A stretch of DNA of 64,000 bases from Paenarthrobacter ureafaciens (GCF_004028095.1 NZ_SBHM01000007.1:1426001-1490000); one strand, 5' to 3'; positions 8,089 through 15,794 are shown, counted from the first letter of the stretch. Numbers and translations are program-made. Notes: generated by a model from the letters alone, not told the origin.

Positions 8089-9123
8089 ATGCGAATCGTC
8101 ATCACCGGAGCTACGGGAAACGCGGGCACCGCCCTGCTGAAGCGGCTCCAGAAGGCCCGGTCCCAGGAGGGGGCCGACCTCCAGCTGGTAGGCATTGCCC
8201 GGCGGCAACCCGATCTGGAAGCCGCGCCCTTTAAGGGAGTCGAGTGGCACAGTTTGGACATCGGACACCACCGCGACCGTGAGGCATTGGACAAGGTCAT
8301 GGCCGGGGCGGACGCCGTGGTGCACCTGGCTTGGGCGATCCAGCCAAACCATAACCGCAAGCTTCTGCGACGCACCAACGTGGCGGGTACTGCCCACGTC
8401 CTGGGTGCTGCCCGCAAGGCAGGGGTGGGGCACGTCGTGTGCGCCTCCTCCGTGGGGGCCTACTCACCGGCGCCGAAGGACCAGAGAACCAAAGAAGGCT
8501 GGCCTGCCGGGGGAATCAAGGGCTCCCACTACAGTGTGGACAAAGCCGCGCAGGAGAGGCTCCTGAACAACTTCGCCAAGGCAAACCCGGATGTGGTGGT
8601 TGCGCGGCTGCGGCCGGGGTTGATCTTCACCTCGGAAGCCGGCAGCGAAATCGGACGCTATTTCCTGGGCAGGGTCCTCCCGCGGCTGATTCCCCGCCGG
8701 CCCTGGCTCCCCGTCCTTCCCGTCCCCAAGGACCTGATCTTCCAGGCCGTGCACGCAGATGATGTGGCCGACGCGTATTGGCGGGTCCTCAGGGAACGTG
8801 CCGAAGGGGCCTTCAACATCGCAGCCGAACCCGTGCTGGATCCCAATGCGCTCGCATGGATCCTCCATGCCCGGCGCCACCTGCCCATCCCGGTGTCGTT
8901 GCTGCGCGCCGTCGTCAGCGCTACATGGCGGCTGCGGATGCAGGTGACCGACCCCGGGTGGGTGGACATGGCGGCGGGCGCGCCGATCATGGACACAAGC
9001 CGTGCGCGGACCCTTTTGGGGTGGATGCCCCACAAATCGTCGCTGGAGGCATTGACCGAGATCGTCGACGGACTGGGCGCGGGAAAAGGCCGGAAAGCTT
9101 CACCGCCGCTGACACCCCGTTAA
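8089..9123 (+). CDS. NAD-dependent epimerase/dehydratase family protein
   Basis: A 344-residue extended SDR. The N-terminal nucleotide site is ITGATGNAGTALLKRL, the active-site Tyr and Lys are in HYSVDKAAQE, and an upstream CASSVGAYSP supplies the Ser. The region RLRPGLIF fits NAD-dependent sugar epimerases or reductases. Start ATG 8089 is preceded by AGAGGGT. It follows the second HldE-like gene by 14 nt, so a role as a sugar-nucleotide epimerase, functionally parallel to HldD, is possible. The sequence is not clearly HldD, and the substrate remains open. Confidence 0.8.
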   Translation: MRIVITGATGNAGTALLKRLQKARSQEGADLQLVGIARRQPDLEAAPFKGVEWHSLDIGHHRDREALDKVMAGADAVVHLAWAIQPNHNRKLLRRTNVAGTAHVLGAARKAGVGHVVCASSVGAYSPAPKDQRTKEGWPAGGIKGSHYSVDKAAQERLLNNFAKANPDVVVARLRPGLIFTSEAGSEIGRYFLGRVLPRLIPRRPWLPVLPVPKDLIFQAVHADDVADAYWRVLRERAEGAFNIAAEPVLDPNALAWILHARRHLPIPVSLLRAVVSATWRLRMQVTDPGWVDMAAGAPIMDTSRARTLLGWMPHKSSLEALTEIVDGLGAGKGRKASPPLTPR

Positions 9124-9167
9124 CCCGTATTGCTGCCGGTGGCGTTCGGGAGCGACTTGTTCGGGCG

Positions 9168-10247
9168 CTACCTGGATGACAGCACGGTGATCATGCGCCG
9201 GAGGCTCATGGCCACCGATGCTGCCGCGTTCACGGATGCCTGACCCGCTGCTGCCTCGTTGATGGCATCGCCCAGCGCGGCCACGCAGTCCCGCGCTTCG
9301 CCCAAAGCGGGTTCGAGTTCGAGCTCTTCGTCACTGCGCCACCGGTCGATCACGTCAGCTACTGATTCGAGCGCTTCGGAGAGGTTGCTGAGTACGCTGT
9401 CCGGGATGACGGTCCCGGCGCCTTCTTCCCAGATCACGCTTTGCAGCACGTCGGTGATGTCCTGCACGTGGAAGGTCAGCCTCTCCACGGTCCGCAAGCC
9501 GGCAAGGTCTTGGGGGAGACGGGTGGCACGACGGTGGGACCTGGGATTCGCTTTCGCGCTCAGTTCCGCTTGGTACACGGCAGTCCGCACTCCCGCTGCT
9601 GTTGTGTCCAGCAGGTCGCTGCGGCTGGCCCAGGCCTCATGGTTTGGCGGCCACGATTCCTGCATCGCCTGTGCCATGTCCCTCAGCTGGCGGGACAGTG
9701 CGTTCCGGTGCCCTTCCAAGGCGGGGTCTACCTGTTCCAGGTGCAACGGCGGGATGATCAGCCAGTTCACGGTCAATCCGACCGCTACGCCCAGGGCCAT
9801 CTGGAGGACGTATCCGAAGGAGAAGCTCTCCGCGTTGGAATCACCCAGTAACAGCACAAAAAGCGCGGCCATGGGGATCCACTCGGAAGCCGTGCCCAGC
9901 CGGGGGAGGCCGCCAATGAGCACGCCGAGGCCGATCACCAGTGCCACGGAGAAACTGGAGGGGTCGGCGAACGTGGTCACCGCAAAAGCCATGCCGATGC
10001 CCAAGGACAGTCCCAGCAAACTCTGGAACCCGTGCTTGGCGGAGTCGGCCACCGTCGGGTGCATGCTCACCAAGGCACCCAGCGGCGCGTAGTAAGGGTA
10101 GGCGGCAGCCGGTCCGGGCATGAAGGGGGCCAAGTACCACGCCAGTCCTGCAGCGAGGGCGGTTTTGGCGGCAAACAGCAATCTGTGGCGGGTAAAAGTC
10201 CTTCGGAGCGCGGAGATCAGCCGTCGCCTGTTGGGGATAAGGCGCAT
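9168..10247 (-). CDS. FUSC-type integral membrane protein (aromatic acid exporter-like)
   Basis: About 359 residues. The N-terminal half contains roughly five to six hydrophobic segments, starting with LLFAAKTALAAGLAWYLAP and including LVIGLGVLIGGL, WIPMAALFVLLLG and LQMALGVAVGLTVNWLII. This is the layout of FUSC/ArAE-family permease domains. The C-terminal half is soluble and helical, with many Glu/Ala residues. The start MRLIPNRRR at 10247 is chosen because the hydrophobic part begins soon after. A GGGAAG directly abuts this ATG, so the start is uncertain, and the TTG three codons upstream is an alternative. It is divergent from the envelope operon at 10424. Function is probably efflux or envelope integrity; the substrate is unknown. 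Confidence 0.75.
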   Translation of the reverse strand: MRLIPNRRRLISALRRTFTRHRLLFAAKTALAAGLAWYLAPFMPGPAAAYPYYAPLGALVSMHPTVADSAKHGFQSLLGLSLGIGMAFAVTTFADPSSFSVALVIGLGVLIGGLPRLGTASEWIPMAALFVLLLGDSNAESFSFGYVLQMALGVAVGLTVNWLIIPPLHLEQVDPALEGHRNALSRQLRDMAQAMQESWPPNHEAWASRSDLLDTTAAGVRTAVYQAELSAKANPRSHRRATRLPQDLAGLRTVERLTFHVQDITDVLQSVIWEEGAGTVIPDSVLSNLSEALESVADVIDRWRSDEELELEPALGEARDCVAALGDAINEAAAGQASVNAAASVAMSLRRMITVLSSR

Positions 10248-10423
10248 CTTCCCAAGATTCGCAGGTCTTGCATGGTGTGTCGAACCGGCGCTAAAGGAGA
10301 GCGAATGTTTTTTGATTGGTGCGATTGAATCCCCGGACAGCGGGTACACACCCCATTGATAGTAACGATACTTACTATCCCGGCTGCTGTCCGCAGCCTG
10401 CCAACTGTGGAAAGAGAGCGACA
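10248..10423. promoter_or_regulatory. Divergent regulatory region with perfect inverted repeat GATAGTAA-N6-TTACTATC
   Basis: The gap holds a perfect 8-bp inverted repeat at 10358-10379 (arms 10358-10365 and 10372-10379, 6-nt spacer CGATAC) in a locally AT-rich patch. That size and symmetry suit the binding site of a dimeric regulator. It lies 45 nt before the start of the plus-strand operon and 111 nt before the start of the minus-strand gene, so it could control either or both. The ribosome site for the plus gene is GGAAAGAG at 10409-10416. Confidence 0.5.
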
Positions 10424-11425
10424 ATGACTGAGAGCCAATCGCCGCAGGACGGAAGCTTCGCGGCGCCTCGAAACGGGGTCCCCGCCGGGACCGAACCTTA
10501 CTCCGGAAGCTACCTGGACTCACCAGTTGAAACCGAGGCCGACACCGCCACCACCAGCACGGCCGGATACCAGGGCGGCGCGTCGGGATCCGGCACTGTT
10601 GATAACTCGGGGTCCGGCACTGTTGATGCCGCCAAGCAGGAAGCTGCAGGAGTGGCCAGTACAGCCAAGGACGCCGCCGGTGGCGTGGTTGATACCGCCA
10701 AGGGCGAGGCCGCGAACGTGGCCCAGGAAGTCAAACTCAACGCCCGCCAACTGCTGACGCAGACCAAGGGCGAGTTGACCGACCAAGCCGCTACGCAGCA
10801 GCAGCGCGTCGCCGAAGGGCTGCGGTCCATCTCCGATGAACTGTCCACCATGGCAGGTGCGTCGAACAACGGCGGTGTGGCCGCGGACCTCGTCCAGCAA
10901 GCCGCCGACCGTTCATCATCGGTTGCCCAGTGGCTGGAGAACCGCGATCCCGGATCCTTGCTGAACGAAGTCAAGAGCTTCGCCCGCCGCCGGCCGGGTG
11001 CCTTCCTCCTGCTCGCAGCCGGAGCCGGTGTCCTTGCCGGCCGTCTGGGACGGGGCATGGCAGACAACGCCTCCGCTGAAAGCACCGGGGCCACTGCCAC
11101 TTCCGCACCGAGGGCCGAGTACTACCCGAGCTCCGGCGGCGCAGTGCCGCCACCCGCCGTCGACCTCCCGGGTCCGGATGCCACCACGGCAAACTACGGC
11201 ACCACGCCCACCACGGGCTACGGCACCACCGCCGGAGTCACGGCTGCCGGCGGAGCTGCAGGAGCAGCCGGCTACGGAGCCGGTGGTTACGACGCCGGAA
11301 CTACCGGTGGGCTGGAGGGCTCCACGGCCGCCTACCCGGAAACCGATGGTGGAACCAAGGCGCAGGGTGACCCGCTGGCCGGACCGCTGGATCCCGATGA
11401 CCCCTCCTATGGAGGTTCCCGATGA
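10424..11425 (+). CDS. Ala/Thr/Gly-rich envelope protein with one membrane segment
   Basis: A 333-residue protein of low complexity. Residues about 70-130 are an amphipathic, Ala-rich region with repeats of the type A-S-T-A-K-D-A-A-G-G and D-T-A-K-G-E-A, resembling LEA or apolipoprotein-like stress proteins. One hydrophobic segment (AFLLLAAGAGVLAGRLGRGM) lies near residue 195. The C-terminal tail is rich in Gly, Tyr and Thr and is probably disordered. The start ATG 10424 is used because the upstream in-frame extension reads through the promoter region. The stop overlaps the next start by 4 nt. In actinobacteria such genes often stand before holin-X and DUF3618 genes, and an envelope-stress role is inferred. 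Confidence 0.75.
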   Translation: MTESQSPQDGSFAAPRNGVPAGTEPYSGSYLDSPVETEADTATTSTAGYQGGASGSGTVDNSGSGTVDAAKQEAAGVASTAKDAAGGVVDTAKGEAANVAQEVKLNARQLLTQTKGELTDQAATQQQRVAEGLRSISDELSTMAGASNNGGVAADLVQQAADRSSSVAQWLENRDPGSLLNEVKSFARRRPGAFLLLAAGAGVLAGRLGRGMADNASAESTGATATSAPRAEYYPSSGGAVPPPAVDLPGPDATTANYGTTPTTGYGTTAGVTAAGGAAGAAGYGAGGYDAGTTGGLEGSTAAYPETDGGTKAQGDPLAGPLDPDDPSYGGSR

Positions 11426-11853
11426 CCAGTCCCGCTGACCTGCCTCCCACGGAAGCCCACCTCAAAGCGGAAACCGTACCCCTCGGGGAATTGCTGGGCG
11501 ACCTGACGCGCGACGTCTCCACGTTGATGCGCCAGGAAGTCGAACTCGCCAAGGCCGAGCTCAAAGAGTCGGCCACCAAGGCAGGGAAGGGCGCCGGCAT
11601 GCTGGCCGGAGCCGCATGGGCCGGGCACCTCGCCGTCGTGTTCCTTTCCCTCGCCTTGTGGTGGGCCCTGGGCCAGCTTGTTGGCCTGGGATGGTCGGCC
11701 GTGATCGTTGCCGTTATTTGGGGCATCGTCGCGGCAGTGCTGGCCAGCATCGGCCGGAAGGAACTGAAGACCATCAACGGCATGCCGCGTACCGCTGAGA
11801 CAGTCAAGGAAATACCTCCAACCTTCAAACCGAACACTGAGGAGACACGATGA
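11422..11853 (+). CDS. Phage holin-like family protein (holin-X, Phage_holin_3_6)
   Basis: A 143-residue membrane protein. An N-terminal amphipathic helix (LMRQEVELAKAELKE) is followed by two hydrophobic segments (GMLAGAAWAGHLAVVFLSLA and WSAVIVAVIWGIVAAVLASI) and a short polar tail. This is the pattern of the actinobacterial holin-X family, whose members are chromosomal envelope proteins rather than phage lysis genes. It overlaps both neighbours by 4 nt (ATGA), so the three proteins are translationally coupled and probably act together at the membrane. Confidence 0.82.
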   Translation: MTSPADLPPTEAHLKAETVPLGELLGDLTRDVSTLMRQEVELAKAELKESATKAGKGAGMLAGAAWAGHLAVVFLSLALWWALGQLVGLGWSAVIVAVIWGIVAAVLASIGRKELKTINGMPRTAETVKEIPPTFKPNTEETR

Positions 11854-12425
11854 CGCAGAATCCCGACGCCCTGCGCGCCGACATCGAACAAACCCGCAGG
11901 CGGCTCAGCACCAACGTTGACGCCGTGGCGGATAAGGTCACTCCCTCGCACATCGTCAACCGGCGTGTTGACCGGATCAAGACGGCCGTGTTCGGCGCCC
12001 GCGACGATGTCCAGGATGCTGCGGGCAATGCCGCGCACCAGGCTCACGACGCCGTTTCCGGTGTGGTTTCCGATATCGGTGACGCGCCGCAGGCCATCAC
12101 GCGGAAAGCCCAGGGCAGCCCTGTGGCAGCCGGCTTGATCGCTTTCGGTGCGGGTCTCCTCGTTTCGGCTCTGTTCCCGCCGTCGGAGAAGGAGAAGGAA
12201 GCCGCCCAGGCTGTGAAGGAAGCCGCGCAGCCCTTGACCGACGAGCTGAGCCACGCCGCCCAGGAAGTCGCCGAACACCTCAAGGAACCGGCTACCGAGG
12301 CTGTGCAGAACGTCAAGGAAACCGCCGCCGAGGCTGCCGGTCACGTCAGGGACGAAGGCCAGGCTGCGGCCGCCGATGTCCAGGACCGTGCCACTACCGC
12401 GAAGGACAACTTGGGCAACCAGTAA
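11850..12425 (+). CDS. DUF3618 domain-containing membrane protein
   Basis: A 191-residue protein. The N-terminus (PDALRADIEQTRRRLSTNVD followed by AVADKVTPSHIV) is the DUF3618 signature. One hydrophobic segment, VAAGLIAFGAGLLVSALFP, lies near residue 90. The rest is a long Ala/Glu/Lys-rich helix, probably coiled coil, with repeats such as VKEAAQ and VKETAAEAA. It is the third gene of the coupled operon that starts at 10424. The biochemical function of DUF3618 proteins is not established. Confidence 0.85.
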   Translation: MTQNPDALRADIEQTRRRLSTNVDAVADKVTPSHIVNRRVDRIKTAVFGARDDVQDAAGNAAHQAHDAVSGVVSDIGDAPQAITRKAQGSPVAAGLIAFGAGLLVSALFPPSEKEKEAAQAVKEAAQPLTDELSHAAQEVAEHLKEPATEAVQNVKETAAEAAGHVRDEGQAAAADVQDRATTAKDNLGNQ

Positions 12426-12437
12426 CTGCCCGCCTCA

Positions 12438-12504
12438 CCCAACTGAGTCGCAGCTCCGCGCGTTTAGAACGTCCATAACGCGCAGAGCTGCGACTCAGTT
12501 TGGG
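12438..12504. repeat. Dispersed palindromic repeat, copy 1
   Basis: Left arm 12438-12464 (CCCAACTGAGTCGCAGCTCC then GCGCGTT) pairs with right arm 12477-12504 with one mismatch and one inserted base. The loop is TAGAACGTCCAT. A degenerate second copy is at 15723-15788 with the same left arm core AACTGAGTCGCAGCT and GCGCGTTTAGAA. It sits at the 3' end of two convergent transcription units and could act as a bidirectional terminator. The second copy and the conserved loop edge point to a mobile REP-like element. Confidence 0.75.
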
Positions 12505-12512
12505 TTTAAACC

Positions 12513-13112
12513 TCAGCGCACCTCGAGAATCAGCTGCAGTAACCGGGCCGCGGCCGGGCGGGCTGCATGCTCCTCGGCCCACTGCGCCCGCGCCACGGCC
12601 CTGCTCACGGCCTGCGTGCTGATGCCCAGTTCCTGAGCCACGGCCTTCTGCTGCCCCCGAACGCCCGGCGTCAACAGGTCCAGCACCCGCCACTCCGCCA
12701 CGCTGCGTTCCTGCACTATATGTCCGAGCAGCCGGAGCACAGCCTCGGCTTCCGCGGCTTGGTCCGCATACGGTCCGTCGACCGCTACCGGCACGCGCTC
12801 TTTTCCATACCGGAGGCGTTCAACAGCCCGCCGGGCGTACACCAGGCCGTGGCCGGAGGCATCCTTCACCAGGTTCGGCAGGGGTTCATTGATGGGTCCA
12901 ACGCCGATTCCCACGTACCACTGCCCGCTGCGCAGGGCTATCAGGGCCGATTCAACGGCTTGGTGGCTCGAGTCGACGATGCCTTGCACTTCATCCTCAA
13001 CCGAACGGTCAAAGTCGATGAGCGCCGGTATGTGCCGCAGGTCCTTCAGGAGCTTCGGCACCAGATCGCCGTCGCGTCGACTGTCGCGTTGGTTGATGGT
13101 CAGCGTGAACAT
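12513..13112 (-). CDS. SatD-like protein with C-terminal helix-turn-helix
   Basis: A 199-residue protein. The N-terminal part (QRDSRRDGDLVPKLL, then IALRSGQWYVGIGVGPINEP) resembles SatD-family proteins, which contain an R-x-GDEFQ-like module. The C-terminal 60 residues form a clear helix-turn-helix, QKAVAQELGISTQAVSRAV. A role as a transcriptional or nucleotide-sensing regulator is inferred from this arrangement; the target is unknown. The stop lies 8 nt beyond the palindromic repeat, which may terminate it. Confidence 0.7.
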   Translation of the reverse strand: MFTLTINQRDSRRDGDLVPKLLKDLRHIPALIDFDRSVEDEVQGIVDSSHQAVESALIALRSGQWYVGIGVGPINEPLPNLVKDASGHGLVYARRAVERLRYGKERVPVAVDGPYADQAAEAEAVLRLLGHIVQERSVAEWRVLDLLTPGVRGQQKAVAQELGISTQAVSRAVARAQWAEEHAARPAAARLLQLILEVR

Positions 13113-13221
13113 AGTGGATCACATGCTACCGGCTGGTAGCTGCTCCGCAAGGCTGCGGATTCAGTGTTACCCGGTCCGGTGCGGTTTGGCTGAAAAGTAC
13201 GACGGCGGGCGGACGTTCCGG

Positions 13222-13803
13222 TTATTGCCCGGCTTGGTTGGCTGGTGCCGCCTTTGGATCGGCGATCGGCTGCTGTCCCTGTGCCAGGCCCGAGCGGCGG
13301 TCGATTGCCACGAATTTCGGATCCCAAGTGTCGCCGGAACCGCCGCTCAGCGCAGAAGCGATCATCATGAACAAGTAGAACGGGAAGAAGGACCAGCAAA
13401 CCGCGCGCCAACCGCCCAACCAGGCTCCCGCCGTCGTGCCGTTCTTGATGCGCACCGAACGCATACCCGCTGCGGCGTCCCCGACGCTGCCCGACGTTCC
13501 CCAGATCATGCCGTAAACGAACAGCCCGACGAACCACAGGACGACGTAGAGCGCGAGCCAGAAACCGTCGTTGAAGGCAAGCAGTGAGCCGCTGTTCATC
13601 ATGGCATTCCTGGCGACCGCCACCATCACGGCGATGACGCAGTAGCCCGCCACGAACACCAACGCGTCCAGCACCCGGCCCCAGAAATGGGCGGCACCGG
13701 AGGCTTTGACGTACAAGGCGCCGGACTCGGTGTGGCGGCGGACCTGCCGGCCGTTGGCCGCGTCCACGAGTCCGGTGGCGGTCTGCGACGTCGAATTGCT
13801 CAT
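13222..13803 (-). CDS. RDD family membrane protein
   Basis: A 193-residue protein. The RDD motif appears as GRVLDALVFVAGYCVIAV near residues 41-58, where the usual RxxD is kept as RVLDA. Further hydrophobic segments are FWLALYVVLWFVGLFVYGMI and VCWSFFPFYLFMMIASAL. The loop GTSGSVGDAAAGMRSVRI is the typical RDD region between helices. The short C-terminus is Ala/Pro-rich. It overlaps the upstream gene by 4 nt and is the last gene of the operon headed by the WXG-type protein. RDD proteins commonly accompany actinobacterial type VII secretion genes. Confidence 0.85.
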   Translation of the reverse strand: MSNSTSQTATGLVDAANGRQVRRHTESGALYVKASGAAHFWGRVLDALVFVAGYCVIAVMVAVARNAMMNSGSLLAFNDGFWLALYVVLWFVGLFVYGMIWGTSGSVGDAAAGMRSVRIKNGTTAGAWLGGWRAVCWSFFPFYLFMMIASALSGGSGDTWDPKFVAIDRRSGLAQGQQPIADPKAAPANQAGQ

Positions 13804-14570
13804 GCGGCGAGGCCGCCCAGGATGCCGGCCAGGCCGGCCGCCGACGTTTCCTTGATTTCGAGCGAGACTGCGTCGCCCTCCACCTGTGGAGTCAGGACGT
13901 GGACACCGGACGGACCCGTGTACACGGTGATGGTGGGGAAGTCGTTGGACTCGGTATTGAAGGCCACAATGTTGCTGGCTGCCTCGGTGTCAGCGAGGGC
14001 GGTTGCAGCGTACTCCTCGAACTTTGCCTCCGTGTAGACGGTGGCTTCAGTGTCCTGCCGGGCTGCGTTCTTGGGGTCGACGAACTCCGCGAGGCGGGGT
14101 ACCAGCTGATCACGGGTGACAACCGTGAAGCCGTGCAGCCCGCCCTCGTCCACTTCCTCGATAAGGACGCCGTCGTCGTGCACGTAGCCATACAGCCAGC
14201 GCTTTCCGGTGGAAACGGTGCGCTCCACGGAGACCACGCTGTTACCGCTGCGGCGGAGGGTGAGGGCGCCTGTGATGTCCTCAGTGGCGTGCAGGCGCGA
14301 AGGTTCGGTCTCGCCTTCGAAGACCACCGGGTACACCAGTTCCTTGGCGAGCAGCCCGCGCAAGGCCACCGCGCACATGAGATCCTTGCTGGCGTCCTGC
14401 GAGCTCAGCCAAGGGAGCGCCACAATCTGCTCGTGCTGCACCCCATCGAGGGCCACTACTTCCTCGTCCGTCAGCGTGGGCAGGGCAGCTCCCTCCGAGG
14501 TGGCCGAGGCAAGGACTTTCGCTGCCGCTTCGATGTCCCTGGCGGTCCATTTCATGGTGGTGCTTGTCAT
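13800..14570 (-). CDS. Conserved protein of the WXG operon (possible EspG-like partner)
   Basis: A 256-residue soluble protein. I do not recognise a named domain. It is predicted mixed alpha/beta, with the N-terminus MTSTTMKWTARDIEAAAKVL and a regular beta-rich centre (TVSTGKRWLYGYVHDDGVLIEE). Size, general layout and position next to a WXG-type protein recall EspG-like chaperones of type VII secretion, but I see no diagnostic residues. It is translationally coupled to both neighbours by 4-nt ATGA overlaps. A role as a chaperone, or as an immunity partner for the upstream protein, is an inference. Confidence 0.65.
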   Translation of the reverse strand: MTSTTMKWTARDIEAAAKVLASATSEGAALPTLTDEEVVALDGVQHEQIVALPWLSSQDASKDLMCAVALRGLLAKELVYPVVFEGETEPSRLHATEDITGALTLRRSGNSVVSVERTVSTGKRWLYGYVHDDGVLIEEVDEGGLHGFTVVTRDQLVPRLAEFVDPKNAARQDTEATVYTEAKFEEYAATALADTEAASNIVAFNTESNDFPTITVYTGPSGVHVLTPQVEGDAVSLEIKETSAAGLAGILGGLAA

Positions 14571-15547
14571 CCGAATATCCCTCCAACAAACTTTCCGACT
14601 GACTTGGCGGCATCACTAACCCCGTCTGCCACCTTACTGCCTACGTCCTTGGCGAAATTGCCCACTTCCCTGGCGCCGTCGGCAAGGTAGCTGCCCGGAT
14701 TGCGGGCGAAATTGGTGATGGAGGACCAGTTGTCGGCCACCAGGTTGCCCAGTGCCCAGGCCCCGGCAACGACGCCCGCCCCGATCACGATCGGGGCGCC
14801 CACCGGTCCCAGCAAGGCCGCGCCACCCGCGGTCATCAGCATGACGCTGCCGACGCCGCCCACCACGGAGAGACCGCCGGCAACACGGTCGCCTGTGCCG
14901 CGCCAGCCGTTGTGCTCGGGACTGATCATGTCGCTGATGCCGCCAACAATATTGAGCGGGGCCGCGAGGGCGCCTGCCACCCGGAGGCCCTTCGAGAGGC
15001 GGCTGGCATCCTGGAAAGCCTGGCTGAAGGGAATGTTGGCTTTGAGGTCCGTGATGACGTCGGTGACCTTTTCCCCGTTGCGCAGTGCGGTCAACGCGTC
15101 CTTGATGACGGTGCCCCCGGCACGCCAGTTGGTGAGCACCTCGCGGGTCTTGACCCATTCGGCGTGGCCCAGGTTTCCGTATTTGTAGGCAGTCCAGAGC
15201 TGGGCCGCGAGGTCCTTGACGCCCATCCCGGTGCCGTAGACGTCACTGAGGACACCCACGGAACTCCGGGATCCGTCGTTGTTGCTGGCGAATTCCTGCT
15301 GGTTGGCGTTCTTCTTCAGCAGGCTCGCGTTGTCCCGGAGCATGGTGGCGGCCTTGACCAGGCTCTGCCGGTGCTGGCTGTTCCAGTCGTTCTTGAACAT
15401 GGTGGCGTCACGGCCCTGCCAGGCCGTGGCCGAGTTGATGGCGTTGGACAGCTGGGCGCTTTGCATGGTGATCGTGTCCGCCGCTTTACCCATCACGCCG
15501 GCCAGACTGCGAAGCTGCGCAATGTCGGCGCCATAGAACCCGGCCAT
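14567..15547 (-). CDS. WXG100-type N-terminal domain protein, candidate type VII secretion substrate
   Basis: A 326-residue protein. Residues 1-95 form a helical hairpin with W-Q-G at 43-45 (TAWQGRDATMF), the WXG100 turn motif. A helical middle follows. Residues about 215-275 are a hydrophobic glycine-rich stretch (VVGGVGSVMLMTAGGAALLG, then VIGAGVVAGAWALG) like a pore or membrane-insertion region. The C-terminus is amphipathic (REVGNFAKDVGSKVADGVSD). There is no signal peptide. The start ATG 15547 is preceded by AGGGG. It is the first gene of a three-gene coupled operon. The secretion machinery (EccC, EccD) is not in this window. Confidence 0.75.
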   Translation of the reverse strand: MAGFYGADIAQLRSLAGVMGKAADTITMQSAQLSNAINSATAWQGRDATMFKNDWNSQHRQSLVKAATMLRDNASLLKKNANQQEFASNNDGSRSSVGVLSDVYGTGMGVKDLAAQLWTAYKYGNLGHAEWVKTREVLTNWRAGGTVIKDALTALRNGEKVTDVITDLKANIPFSQAFQDASRLSKGLRVAGALAAPLNIVGGISDMISPEHNGWRGTGDRVAGGLSVVGGVGSVMLMTAGGAALLGPVGAPIVIGAGVVAGAWALGNLVADNWSSITNFARNPGSYLADGAREVGNFAKDVGSKVADGVSDAAKSVGKFVGGIFG

Positions 15548-15641
15548 GTGGAACCCCTTTTTTGTTGCATGAGTCGATGAGAGTCTCGTCCCACCCTAGG
15601 CGGGGCGGGCAAGCGCTGCGATGGGGAGCGGTGCCCATCGC

Positions 15642-15720
15642 GGCAGCGCTTAAAGGGCAGCGCTTAAAGTACGACGGCGGGTGGTGGGGTCCCCTTCAGA
15701 ACCGCACCGCCCGCCGTCGC
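15642..15720. repeat. Tandem 14-bp repeat and GC-rich hairpin
   Basis: Positions 15642-15668 contain two tandem copies of GGCAGCGCTTAAA. Next, 15670-15720 forms an imperfect hairpin between ACGACGGCGGGTGGTGGGG and CCGCACCGCCCGCCGTCGC. The string AAAGTACGACGGCGGG also occurs at 13195-13210, beyond the end of the RDD gene, so it is part of a short dispersed repeat. It lies upstream of the WXG operon, before the second palindromic repeat. Confidence 0.55.
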
Positions 15721-15722
15721 AA

Positions 15723-15788
15723 CCCAACTGAGTCGCAGCTGTGCGCGTTTAGAAGCCTCAAAACGTGCACTGCTGCGACCTACATGGG
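15723..15788. repeat. Dispersed palindromic repeat, copy 2 (degenerate)
   Basis: The left arm 15723-15750 is nearly identical to copy 1 (CCCAACTGAGTCGCAGCT, then GCGCGTTTAGAA). The right arm 15761-15788 pairs over CCCA, GTCGCAGC and most of GTGCRCGTTT but is disrupted where copy 1 has ACTCAGTT. It lies a few bases beyond the stop codon of ppa, so it may end ppa transcription. Confidence 0.65.
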
Positions 15789-15794
15789 GAAGGA

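Noticed and set aside
11422..11853. Holin-like gene considered as part of a prophage
   Set aside because: The neighbours are chromosomal envelope genes. No phage structural, integrase or lysin genes are present, and the holin-X family is usually non-phage in actinobacteria.
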